A stretch of 40,045 nucleotides of DNA from Nocardioidaceae bacterium. GTDB taxonomy: Bacteria; Actinomycetota; Actinomycetes; Propionibacteriales; Nocardioidaceae. The DNA is taken from contig JACCZT010000034.1 in assembly GCA_013695785.1 (NCBI GenBank), positions 1-40,045 of the forward strand, read 5' to 3'. The notes under the pieces were generated by a model that was not told where the DNA came from, did no database searches, and saw only the letters and a program-made list of their open reading frames with translations. Positions 29,848 to 38,700 of this stretch are shown here, piece after piece; position 1 is the stretch's first letter; the number at the start of each line of letters is the position of its first letter. A program made the position numbers and the translations under genes.

Positions 29848-30683
29848 CAGATCTCCTTGAGAGCCGTGCGCTCGAGGCGGGCGAACACGAACCAGCCGAG
29901 GGCGAACACCGCCGTCGAGATGGCGGCGGCGATGCCGACGTGCCCCCAGTTCATCAGGTCGCCGAAGATTCCAGATCGGTAGAGCTGCAACAGGTCGCCC
30001 ATCGGGTTGACCACGTAGATCCACTGGTACGACTCCGGCACCCGGTCGACGCTGTAGAGGACCGGTGAGGCGTAGAAGCCGAGGCGGAGCATCACCTTGA
30101 TGAGGCGTTCGAGGTCACGTACCAGCACGATCAGCGGGGCCAGCAACAACCCGATACCGGTGAGCAGCACGAACTGGATGGCCATGGCCAGCGGCAGCGT
30201 CAAGATGTAGATGTTGACCGACTTCTGGTAGATCAGCATGAACGCCACGAGCACCGGCAGGCTCATCACGTACTCGCAACCCTTGGACATCACGACCTGC
30301 AAGATCCAGATCTCGCGTGGCAGGTCGGTGGACTTGACGAGCTTGCGGGAGGCGCGAAAGGCCTTGGCCGACTCGTTCACCGAACTGGTGAACCAGTTCC
30401 AGGCGAGCACGCCCGCGACCAGGAAGATGATGTACGGCTCCTCGCCGGCGCCTCGGGGGAACACCTGCGTGAACACGAACCAGTAGACCGAGCACATCAG
30501 CAACGGGTCGAGCACTGTCCACACGTAGCCGAGGGCCGATCCGGCGTAGGTGACCTTGAGGTCGCGTACGACGAGGAGCCACAAGATCTTGCGGACCCGC
30601 CAAACCGCTCGCGCTCGCGCTATCGGCGAGCGCTGGTCACTTCGGTTCAACGGCACATCCTCGTTCGGGCCCACGGGGGGCAC
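29847..30683 (-). CDS. ABC transporter permease, Wzm/TagG-like
   Basis: ABC-2-type hydrophobic profile (LRVVRDLKVTYAGSALGYVWTVLDPLLMCSVYWFVFTQVF in translation; YASPVLYSVDRVPESYQWIYVVNPMGDLLQLYR); ATGA overlap with the ATPase start. Confidence 0.93.
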   Translation of the reverse strand: MPPVGPNEDVPLNRSDQRSPIARARAVWRVRKILWLLVVRDLKVTYAGSALGYVWTVLDPLLMCSVYWFVFTQVFPRGAGEEPYIIFLVAGVLAWNWFTSSVNESAKAFRASRKLVKSTDLPREIWILQVVMSKGCEYVMSLPVLVAFMLIYQKSVNIYILTLPLAMAIQFVLLTGIGLLLAPLIVLVRDLERLIKVMLRLGFYASPVLYSVDRVPESYQWIYVVNPMGDLLQLYRSGIFGDLMNWGHVGIAAAISTAVFALGWFVFARLERTALKEI

Positions 30684-30772
30684 ACGTCAGCGACTTACTG
30701 TACGCACCTGACCGGGCGAAGCCACGACAACCCGGCTCCGAGGGTCGGTCAGGGCAAGTTACCCTCGTGGGC

Positions 30773-32179
30773 GTGAGCACCCTACGCAACGTCGCGGTCG
30801 TCCTGGCCGGAGGAACCGGATCGCGGGTCGGACTGTCCATCCCCAAGCAGCTGATCAAGATCGCCGGCAAACCCATCATCGAGCACACGATCGCGACGAT
30901 GAACGCCTCGCCGCTCATCGACGAGATCATCGTGATGATGACGCCGGGGCACCTCGACCCCGTGCGCTCCGTCGTCTCCAAGGGCGGCTACGACAAGGTC
31001 ACCCAGATCCTCGAAGGCGCTGAGACCCGCAACGGCACCACCAGCAAGGCGCTCGACGCGCTCGGTGAGGAGGAGTGCAACGTGCTCCTCCACGACGCCG
31101 TACGCCCCCTGGTCTCGCAGACGATCATCGCGGAGTGCGTCGCCGCGCTCGCCGACTACGAGGCGGTCGACACCGCGATCGCCTCGGCCGACACCGTCGT
31201 CCAGGTCGATGAGAGGACCGGTGCCATCTCCGACGTCCTGCCGCGTCACCTGTTGCGCCGCGGCCAGACGCCGCAAGGGTTCCGGCTGTCGGTGATCCGC
31301 AAGGCGTACCAGAACGCCGCGAAGGACCCCCACTTCGTGGCGACCGACGACTGCACCGTCGTGCTGCGCTACCTGCCCGAGGTCCCGATCGCGGTCGTCA
31401 ACGGCCACGAACGCAACATGAAGGTGACCGAGCCGATCGACATCTACATCGCCGACAAGCTGTTCCAGCTGACCTCGGCGGACCGTCCGGCGAGCCTGAG
31501 CGACGAGCAGTACCGCGAGGCGCTGGAGAACAAGATCGTGGTCGTCTTCGGCGGGTCGTACGGCATCGGCGGCGACATCGCCGACCTCGCCGAGAAGCAC
31601 GGCGCGACGGTCCACCGGTTCTCCCGCTCGTCGACCAAGACCCACGTCGAACGGCGCGGTGACGTGGCCGCAGTTGCCCAGCAGGTGCTCGCCGAGAGCG
31701 GACGCATCGACTTCGTCGTCAACACCGCCGGCGTGCTGCCGCGCGGCGAGCTGTCCGAGACCAGCGAGGAGACGATCTACAACGCCACCGAGGTCAACTA
31801 CCTCGCCCCGATCTTCATCGCCCAAGAGTTCTACCCCTACCTCGCCGAGACCGGTGGGTCGCTGCTGCTGTTCACGTCGTCGTCGTACACGCGGGGGCGC
31901 AGCGGCTACTCGCTGTACTCCTCGGCCAAGGCCGCCGTCGTCAACCTGACCCAGGCGCTGGCCGACGAGTGGGCGGGCCAGGTGCGGGTCAACTGCGTCA
32001 ACCCCGAGCGCACCGGCACGCCCATGCGTACCAAGGCCTTCGGCGACGAGCCTGCCGGCACGCTGCTCACCTCGCAAGAGGTGGCGGTCAAGTCCCTCGA
32101 CGTCCTCGTCTCGGCCCAGACCGGCCACGTGATCGACATCCGGCGCGGGGACGGCCCCGCGGCCATCGTCAACGGTTGA
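30773..32179 (+). CDS. Bifunctional cytidylyltransferase/SDR oxidoreductase, Bcs1/TarI-TarJ-like CDP-ribitol synthase
   Basis: N-terminal IspD/TarI-like VVLAGGTGSRVGLSIPKQLIKIAGKPIIEHTI and LLHDAVRPLVS; C-terminal SDR VVVFGGSYGIGG...YSLYSSAKAAVVNLTQAL. Start taken at GTG 30773, 7 nt after TACCCT. Confidence 0.88.
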   Translation: MSTLRNVAVVLAGGTGSRVGLSIPKQLIKIAGKPIIEHTIATMNASPLIDEIIVMMTPGHLDPVRSVVSKGGYDKVTQILEGAETRNGTTSKALDALGEEECNVLLHDAVRPLVSQTIIAECVAALADYEAVDTAIASADTVVQVDERTGAISDVLPRHLLRRGQTPQGFRLSVIRKAYQNAAKDPHFVATDDCTVVLRYLPEVPIAVVNGHERNMKVTEPIDIYIADKLFQLTSADRPASLSDEQYREALENKIVVVFGGSYGIGGDIADLAEKHGATVHRFSRSSTKTHVERRGDVAAVAQQVLAESGRIDFVVNTAGVLPRGELSETSEETIYNATEVNYLAPIFIAQEFYPYLAETGGSLLLFTSSSYTRGRSGYSLYSSAKAAVVNLTQALADEWAGQVRVNCVNPERTGTPMRTKAFGDEPAGTLLTSQEVAVKSLDVLVSAQTGHVIDIRRGDGPAAIVNG

Positions 32180-32200
32180 AGCACGCATAGGGTGCGGAGC

Positions 32201-33184
32201 ATGTCCACCGACCCGTCGTACCCCGGAGTCTCGGTGTTCATGACGGTGCGCAACGAGGAACGCCATCTACGGACCTGTGTCCGGCAAATCCTGGCGCAGG
32301 AATACGCCGGCCACCTCGAGCTCGTCGTCGCGGTCGGACCGTCGACCGACGCGACCGCGCGGATCGCCCGCGAGCTCGCCGCGGAGCGGCCGCAGGTGAC
32401 CGTGGTCGACAATCCCTCCGGCTTGACCCCCAACGGCCTCAACGCCGCCATCGCCGCCGCCAAGCACGACCTGCTCGTGCGCGCCGACGGGCACGCGCTC
32501 TTCCCGCCCGGTTACGTCGCGGAGGTCGTACGGGTCCTCGACGCGACCGGGGCCGCCAACGTCGGTGGTCGCATGGTGCCCGAGGGCACCAACGCCTTCG
32601 CCCGGGCGGTGGCGAAGGCTATGTCGTCTCCCTTTGGGATCGGGGGGGCGGCCTTCCACACCGGTGGCGACGCCGGACCGCAACCGACGGTCTACCTCGG
32701 CGCGTTCCGGCGCGATGCCATCGAGAAGGTCGGCGGGTACGACGAGTACTTCACCCGCGCCCAGGATTGGGAGCTCAACCACCGGATCCGCGAGTCCGGC
32801 GAAGTCGTCTGGTTCGAACCCGGGCTCGCCGTCGTCTACCACCCACGCGACACGTTGAAGGCGTTCGCCCGCCAGCAGTTCCATACCGGTGGCTGGCGTC
32901 GCAAGGTCATGAGCAAGCACCCGGAGTCGGTGTCGTTGCGTTACCTGGCGCCGCCGCTGGTGGTGCTGGCGTCGGTGCTCGGGGTACTGGTAGGGCTCGT
33001 CGGGGTGTTCACCTGGCCTTGGTTGATGCTGGGGCTCGCGGTCCCGCTGGTCTACCTGCTCGGTGTGCTCGTCATCGGGTGGTTCGAGGGCTGCGATCTC
33101 GACCCACCGGCCCGCCGCCGGTTGCCGCTGGTGATGGCGGTGATGCACCTGTCATGGGGCGCAGGGTTCTTGCGCAACGCCTGA
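32201..33184 (+). CDS. Glycosyltransferase family 2 protein with C-terminal TM segments (ExoA-like)
   Basis: VSVFMTVRNEERHLRTCVRQILAQEYAGHLELVVAVGPSTDATARIA; LLVRADGHALFPPGYVAEVV; C-terminal hydrophobic helices. Confidence 0.9.
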   Translation: MSTDPSYPGVSVFMTVRNEERHLRTCVRQILAQEYAGHLELVVAVGPSTDATARIARELAAERPQVTVVDNPSGLTPNGLNAAIAAAKHDLLVRADGHALFPPGYVAEVVRVLDATGAANVGGRMVPEGTNAFARAVAKAMSSPFGIGGAAFHTGGDAGPQPTVYLGAFRRDAIEKVGGYDEYFTRAQDWELNHRIRESGEVVWFEPGLAVVYHPRDTLKAFARQQFHTGGWRRKVMSKHPESVSLRYLAPPLVVLASVLGVLVGLVGVFTWPWLMLGLAVPLVYLLGVLVIGWFEGCDLDPPARRRLPLVMAVMHLSWGAGFLRNA

Positions 33185-33185
33185 G

Positions 33186-34385
33186 TCAGAGCAACGGCAG
33201 CGGGTTGTCCGCCGCGTAGGCGATCGCCTCGTCGACGGCGGCGTGGAAGCGCGCCGTGCTGGCCCGGTGGGCGGTCTCGCCGAAGTAGTGGTGGACCAGT
33301 GCGTCGTCGATGGTCGCGGACCGGCTGTCCTTGAGCAGCAGAGCCAGGACGTCACCCACGGCGTCGGCCCCCGACGTCGCGATGGTCGGCACCTCGCTGA
33401 GGAACGTGGACTCGGGGAAGAGGGCGTGCTCGTTGTCGGGCACGGTGACGAGCAACGGCTTGCCGGTCGCCAGCCAGTCGTAGGCGACCGAGGAGACGTC
33501 GGTGATGCAGACGTCGGCGAAGTCCCATTGCCACCCGTAGTCACCGGTGTCGACCAGGTGGCGTTCGCCGTGTCCGTGCAGGATCGCCCGGATCTCGCGG
33601 TCGGCTTGGGCGTGGGCGGCGGAGTTGAACCCCGATCGCGGGTGCGGCCGGTACACGATGCGCCAGCGCGGGTCGGCCGCCAGCTGTCGCATCATCGCGA
33701 CGCCGTGGCTGGCGACGGATCCATAGCCCATGCTCGGGCGGTCGCCCTCCCAGGTGGGGGCGTAGAAGACACGGGTGGCGCCGTCGACCGCCCACGCCGG
33801 CGCCCCGGCGTACTCGTGGTCGAGCTGCGGCCGGCCGATCAGGCGTACGTGGGCGTCGGCGTCGAAACCGCGCAGATGCGTGGCGATGCGCTCCTTGGCT
33901 GCCTCGCCGGCGACGAAGACGCGGTCGTAGGCCTTGTTCTGGTTGGAGATGCTCGAGTCCTTGTCGCTCTCCCCGTGGCCGAGGTAGACGTGGACGGGGG
34001 AGGCGAAGCGGATCATCCGGAAGTTGAGCTCGACGTGGTTGACGTAGAGCACCACGGGGACGGCGTGTGCGCGGACGAGGCGTTCGAGGGCGATGCTTCC
34101 CGGAGCAAACGCGACCGGGAGGGAGCTCACCTCGAGCACCTTCGTCCCGGTGTCTGGCCGGGAGACGATGACGAAGACCGGGCGGGTCTGGTGGAGACGT
34201 TCCAGCGGCCGCAGCCAGTGCTCGAGCTGGTAGACGTTCTCCGGGCCGGTAGAGAAGAAGACCGCGATCGAGCCGGCGGCGATGTCGCCGCTCCCGACGC
34301 TGCGCCGCGCGAAGCTCTTCGCGCGGACCCGGTTGGTGACGAGCCGGCCGCCCTCGCGGGTGTATCTCCGGGCTCGGCTCAGCAC
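33186..34385 (-). CDS. CDP-glycerol glycerophosphotransferase (TagB/TagF-like) family protein
   Basis: VYLGHGESDKDSS, VFYAPTWEGDRPSMGYGSV, YRPHPRSGFN, ITDVSSVAYDWLATGKPLLV. Start refined to GTG 34385, preceded by TAGGGT plus 7 nt. Confidence 0.88.
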   Translation of the reverse strand: MLSRARRYTREGGRLVTNRVRAKSFARRSVGSGDIAAGSIAVFFSTGPENVYQLEHWLRPLERLHQTRPVFVIVSRPDTGTKVLEVSSLPVAFAPGSIALERLVRAHAVPVVLYVNHVELNFRMIRFASPVHVYLGHGESDKDSSISNQNKAYDRVFVAGEAAKERIATHLRGFDADAHVRLIGRPQLDHEYAGAPAWAVDGATRVFYAPTWEGDRPSMGYGSVASHGVAMMRQLAADPRWRIVYRPHPRSGFNSAAHAQADREIRAILHGHGERHLVDTGDYGWQWDFADVCITDVSSVAYDWLATGKPLLVTVPDNEHALFPESTFLSEVPTIATSGADAVGDVLALLLKDSRSATIDDALVHHYFGETAHRASTARFHAAVDEAIAYAADNPLPLL

Positions 34386-34429
34386 GTCTGCCACCCTACT
34401 GCGATCAGAGCATTCGGCTGACTCGGTCG

Positions 34430-34852
34430 CTAAGGGCTGTGATCTGTGGCGAGCCAGGCGGCTCTTCTGCGGTTCGAAGCCTGAGCGAGCCAGGCGTCCT
34501 GCACCACCTCGGCCAGCTCCTGGTACGTCAGCTCGCCGATCCGGCTGGCCCGCAGGAGCACCGAGCGGTGGCCGTCGAAGTGCGCGGTGGTGAAGAACGG
34601 CGAGTGCGAATCCTGGACCAGCGCTTGCTTCTCCGCCTCCGACTCCACCCAGAAGACGATCACGTCCGAGTAGCGCTCCCCGGTCTGGGGATCACACGCA
34701 TCCGGTCGGGGGGTGCGGAAGAACACGAAGGACTTCCCGCCCACCTGGTAGACGGGATTCTCGCTCGACCGCCGGTCAACCGTTACGTGGGGCATGGCGA
34801 GAGCTAGCTCGTGAACGTCCTCCACCCGTGCGAACCGCGACTCCGCGTCCAT
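34430..34852 (-). CDS. MmcQ/YjbR-family protein
   Basis: VEDVHELALAMPHVTVDRRSSENPVYQVGGKSFVFFRTPRPDA...FFTTAHFDGHRSVLLRASRIGELTYQELAEVVQDAWLAQA. Start ATG 34852, preceded by TACCCT plus 6 nt. Confidence 0.85.
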   Translation of the reverse strand: MDAESRFARVEDVHELALAMPHVTVDRRSSENPVYQVGGKSFVFFRTPRPDACDPQTGERYSDVIVFWVESEAEKQALVQDSHSPFFTTAHFDGHRSVLLRASRIGELTYQELAEVVQDAWLAQASNRRRAAWLATDHSP

Positions 34853-34869
34853 GCTGACAGGGTATGCAG

Positions 34870-36765
34870 TCACGCCCGGTGCGGCGCGCGTTCGCGTCCG
34901 GCCCTGTCGCACAGGGCGTCGACGGCGTGTTGGAAGGTCGCGAAGGTACGCGAGGTGGCGGGACCGAGCAGGTACTCCGCGAGACGCGAGCGATCGGTCA
35001 TGCGGTCGTCAGGGGCGTCCCCGGCGACGACGGCGACGAACTCCTCGATGCCGGTGCCGTTACCCATCACGGTTGTCCCCGCGGCGGCTGAGGGGAAGTC
35101 GGCGACGAACCGGTCGGCGTCGGTGTGGGTCGGGTTGAACACCGCGTACGGTTTCTCGCTGGCGACGAAGTCCGACAGGACGCTGGAGATGTCGGCGACC
35201 AGGGCGCTGGACTCGTTGAAGCACGACACCAGGGTCGGGTCGCTCGCGCCGGGCTGGACCACGACGTGCGCAGCGGGGTCCAGTCCCTCCCAGAAGGAGC
35301 GGTCCACCAGTGCGTGTGCTGCCTGCTCGGCCACTGCCGAGCCTTCCGGGTCGAGGGTGACGGACAGGGTCGAGGTGTACGCGCCGTCGGTCCGCCCCGA
35401 CGTGTTGGCTGCCTCGATGCGCCGCACGATCTGCAGATGCGCGTCGCGGACGCGGGGGTCGCGGGCTCCGATCAGCGGGTGCGGACGATAGACGAGACGC
35501 AACCTGCCGGGCATCGACAAGACGTGTTCGACCAGCCGGTCACCGATCGCGAGCACCGAGGAGTACGCCTGTCCGGAGTTCCACCCTTCCCAGGTGGGGG
35601 CGTACAACACGGTCGGTACCGGAGGCGGCGGGCGCTGCGAGGCCGTCTCGACGTCGGTGATCTGAGGCCGGCCGACGCGGACGAAGGCGTCGTCGGCGAT
35701 GCCGAGGGCGGCGCGGCGGTAGCGGTCGGCACCGGCCTCGCCAGCGACCCAGATCTCGTCGTACACGCGCGCGTAGGGGATCGCTGACGCGCTCTTGTCG
35801 CTGTCGCCGTGCCCGATGAACGCGCTCATCAGGGTGGGCAACCGGAGGATGTGGATGTTGTTGCCGATGTTGGTGGGAAACAGCGCCACTCGGACGTGGG
35901 ACAGGTCGAGGCTCATCAGGTCCGAGCCGCTGGCGGCGCAGATGACCGGGAGGCTCGTGGCGTCGAGCGCATGAAAGAGCTCGTCGTCGCGCAGCACGAT
36001 GAGGGTGCGCTGCCGCAGGCGTTCGAGGGTCGGGAGCCACACGTTCACCTGGTACGCGGAGGTCTTCGAGCCGCTGAGGTGGAGCACGACCTCCGGTCGG
36101 TAGTCGTCGATGAACGTCTGGATCGGGACCATCTTGGGTTTGCGTACGCCGTCTCCCCGCGCGGTCCGGGAGGCGAGGACGTCGGCGACCGGCCCGATCA
36201 CCAGCATCATCTGCAGGGTCACCGCGAGGGTACCGAGCACCCACACGACCCAGCTGCCCTCGGTCACGCAGATGGCCGGTACGACCACCGCCAGCTGCGC
36301 CGGAACTTCTCGACGCCAGCGGTGGGGCCTGATGCCCCACACCTCCCGGGCCCCGGCGGCAGTATCGACGTTGCGGGTGAGTACCGGGCGCGAGTGCGCC
36401 TTGCGGAGCTGGGCGACGCAGAATGCGTGCGCACAGTGCAGCAGCAGGTAGGCGCCGAAGACCACGGCGAAGGCGACGGCGGGCCACCGCGACTCCCACA
36501 GGCCGACCCCGGCGAGGGCGACGACGCCACCACGCAGCGCGGCACGGGTGGTGGGGCCAAGGTCCGCCTGACCGAGCAGCCGCCCGAACGTCGGCGCGTA
36601 CCTCTGGACCAGCGGCTCGCACAGGACTGAGGCGGCAAGGGCCGCGATGGTCACCAGCTGCCAGTGTGCGAGGGCGCCGACCAGCGCGAGCAGGGACGTC
36701 GCAGCGAGCAGCGCCACCGATCCGAGCTCACCGGAGGCCCCGGCCCGGACAAGGCGTCTGCGCAT
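34870..36765 (-). CDS. CDP-glycerol glycerophosphotransferase-like protein with N-terminal multi-TM domain
   Basis: N-terminal ~210 aa hydrophobic; C-terminal TagF-like FIGHGDSDKSASAIPYARVYDEIWVAGE, LYAPTWEGWNSGQAYSSV, YRPHPLIGARD, LVADISSVLSDFVASEKPYAVF. Confidence 0.87.
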   Translation of the reverse strand: MRRRLVRAGASGELGSVALLAATSLLALVGALAHWQLVTIAALAASVLCEPLVQRYAPTFGRLLGQADLGPTTRAALRGGVVALAGVGLWESRWPAVAFAVVFGAYLLLHCAHAFCVAQLRKAHSRPVLTRNVDTAAGAREVWGIRPHRWRREVPAQLAVVVPAICVTEGSWVVWVLGTLAVTLQMMLVIGPVADVLASRTARGDGVRKPKMVPIQTFIDDYRPEVVLHLSGSKTSAYQVNVWLPTLERLRQRTLIVLRDDELFHALDATSLPVICAASGSDLMSLDLSHVRVALFPTNIGNNIHILRLPTLMSAFIGHGDSDKSASAIPYARVYDEIWVAGEAGADRYRRAALGIADDAFVRVGRPQITDVETASQRPPPPVPTVLYAPTWEGWNSGQAYSSVLAIGDRLVEHVLSMPGRLRLVYRPHPLIGARDPRVRDAHLQIVRRIEAANTSGRTDGAYTSTLSVTLDPEGSAVAEQAAHALVDRSFWEGLDPAAHVVVQPGASDPTLVSCFNESSALVADISSVLSDFVASEKPYAVFNPTHTDADRFVADFPSAAAGTTVMGNGTGIEEFVAVVAGDAPDDRMTDRSRLAEYLLGPATSRTFATFQHAVDALCDRAGRERAPHRA

Positions 36766-36771
36766 CGTCGC

Positions 36772-37635
36772 TCAGTGCTCCAGGTCGGCGGCGTCGGTGG
36801 CGTCCGCGGTGGGAGCGCGCAGGCGCGTCGAGGCCATGATCGTCGCGAAGTGGCCGACGACGGCGAGCACCGACAACGGCGCGAGCGCGAGGAGGAGAAC
36901 CTGGGTTCCGGCGACGGAGGTGTCGACGATGATGGCGACGACGGTGGCGGCGAAGGCGAGAAGGGTCAGCTCGACCGAGTGGTACAAGCGGTGGAAGGGC
37001 AGGTAGCGGACAACGCGGCGCAGGCGCGAGACCAGGCCGGGGCGAGGGGCGGTAGCGGCGGCGGTGTCGGGGAGACGGCCCATGCCGGCGAACGCACGGG
37101 AGACGTGCACCATGTCGTTGAGCGCCTTGTTGAGGAGGATGACCACGGCGAGCAGGGCGCCGAGCGTCGTCCACTCGTAATGGCCGCTGATGTCGCCCAC
37201 GCCGCCGGCGGCGCGGACCCCGAGCGCGATGGGGATGAGGGACTCGGTGGTGTAGTGGCCGACCTTGTCCAAGAACACGCCGGCGGGGGAGAACGTGCCT
37301 CGCCAGCGGGCGACCTCGCCGTCGCAGCAGTCGATGAGCTGCTGCAGCTGACCGAAGAACACTGCGAGCGCGACACCGGCGATGCCGGGGATCAGCAGTG
37401 ATCCCGCCGCGCACCAACCGGACAGGATCATCAGGTAGGTGACGGCGTTGGCGCTGAACCCGAGGCGGACCAGTGGGCGGGAGAGGTACGGCGAGATGTC
37501 GCGCAGGTACAGGTCAGCAGTCCAGTGCTCGGCGCTCTTGCGTGCCCGCACCTCCGGCGGTTGGGCGATGGCCCGGAACTCCGCGAAGCTCGGGTTGGCC
37601 GGGCGGGCTGGGCCTGGTGGGTTCGGGCGGGGCAC
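36772..37635 (-). CDS. CDP-alcohol phosphatidyltransferase family protein (variant active site)
   Basis: DCCDGEVARWRGTFSPAGVFLDKVGHY matches D-xx-DG-xx-AR-x8-G-xxx-D-xxx-(H in place of D). Start GTG 37635, preceded by TAGTTT plus 7 nt. Confidence 0.9.
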   Translation of the reverse strand: MPRPNPPGPARPANPSFAEFRAIAQPPEVRARKSAEHWTADLYLRDISPYLSRPLVRLGFSANAVTYLMILSGWCAAGSLLIPGIAGVALAVFFGQLQQLIDCCDGEVARWRGTFSPAGVFLDKVGHYTTESLIPIALGVRAAGGVGDISGHYEWTTLGALLAVVILLNKALNDMVHVSRAFAGMGRLPDTAAATAPRPGLVSRLRRVVRYLPFHRLYHSVELTLLAFAATVVAIIVDTSVAGTQVLLLALAPLSVLAVVGHFATIMASTRLRAPTADATDAADLEH

Positions 37636-37683
37636 GGCGGTCAAACTAGCACGGGGCGCAGCCCGTACCCGCGTCCCGAAGCG

Positions 37684-38667
37684 TCACTGCGGAGGGGTTC
37701 CTTCTCCGAACGGGCGTCCACCGAGCTCGGAGCGGGTATGGGGAAGCAGCCAACTGGACTCGTCCGGACCTTTCGGCACGATCTGGGTGGGATTGATGTC
37801 GGTGTGGACGATGTAGTAGTGCTGCTTGATCTGCTCGAAGTCGACCGTGTCGCCGAAGCCGGGGGTCTGGTACAGGTCGCGTGCGTAGTCCCACAGGACC
37901 GGCATCTCGCTGAGCTTCTGCCGGTTGCACTTGAAGTGGCCGTGGTAGACCGCGTCGAACCGCACGAGGGTGGTGAACAGTCTGACGTCGGCCTCGGTGA
38001 TGGTGTCGCCGACGAGGAAGCGCTGCTCGGCCAGGCGGTCGCTGAGCCAGTCGAGCCGCGCGAACAGACGGTCGTATCCGCGCTCGTACGCCTCCTGTGA
38101 GCCGGCGAAACCACACCGGTAGACGCCGTTGTTGACGTCGGTGAAGACGAGCTCGGCGACCTCGTCGATCTCCTTGCGCAGGGGCTCGGGGTACAGGTCG
38201 GGCGCGCCGGGGCGGTGGTGGTCGGCCCACTCCGTGGAGAGGTCGAGCGTGATCTGCGGGTAGTTGTTGGTGACGACCATGCCGGTTGCGATCTCGACCA
38301 TTGCCGGGACGGTGATCCCCCTCGGGTAGTCGGAGAACCGGGCGAAGTACGCCTGTTGGAGGCGCTCGATGCCGAGGACGGGATCGATACCGCCGGGATC
38401 GAGGTCGAAGGTCCAGCTGCGCTCGTCGTGGGTGGGGCCGCAGACACCCATCGAGATGGAATCCTCGAGACCGAGCAGGCGGCGCACGATGATCGAGCGG
38501 TGCGCCCAAGGACAGGCGCGGGCAACGACGAGGCGGTAGCGACCGGACTCGACGGGCCAGCCGTCGCGGCCGTCCTTGGTGATCCGGTCCTCGATGTAGT
38601 TGGTGTCGCGGGTGAACTCCTTGCCGGTCTCGACGTATGCGCCGGTGGTGCTCTGATCGGTGCTCAT
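37684..38667 (-). CDS. Xi-class glutathione S-transferase-like protein (YqjG/ECM4, S-glutathionyl-hydroquinone reductase-like)
   Basis: RLVVARACPWAHRSIIVRRLLGLEDSISMGVCGPTHDERSWTF; FARLDWLSDRLAEQRFLVGDTITEADVRLFTTLVRFDAVYHGHFKCN. Confidence 0.92.
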   Translation of the reverse strand: MSTDQSTTGAYVETGKEFTRDTNYIEDRITKDGRDGWPVESGRYRLVVARACPWAHRSIIVRRLLGLEDSISMGVCGPTHDERSWTFDLDPGGIDPVLGIERLQQAYFARFSDYPRGITVPAMVEIATGMVVTNNYPQITLDLSTEWADHHRPGAPDLYPEPLRKEIDEVAELVFTDVNNGVYRCGFAGSQEAYERGYDRLFARLDWLSDRLAEQRFLVGDTITEADVRLFTTLVRFDAVYHGHFKCNRQKLSEMPVLWDYARDLYQTPGFGDTVDFEQIKQHYYIVHTDINPTQIVPKGPDESSWLLPHTRSELGGRPFGEGTPPQ

Positions 38668-38700
38668 GGATCCAGTCTGCCTGACCGCGGTGGTGCTGGC

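Noticed and set aside
33243-34421. 392-aa plus-strand ORF opposite the TagF-like gene
   Set aside because: The minus strand has conserved YAPTWEG and YRPHP motifs; the plus ORF has only biased composition.
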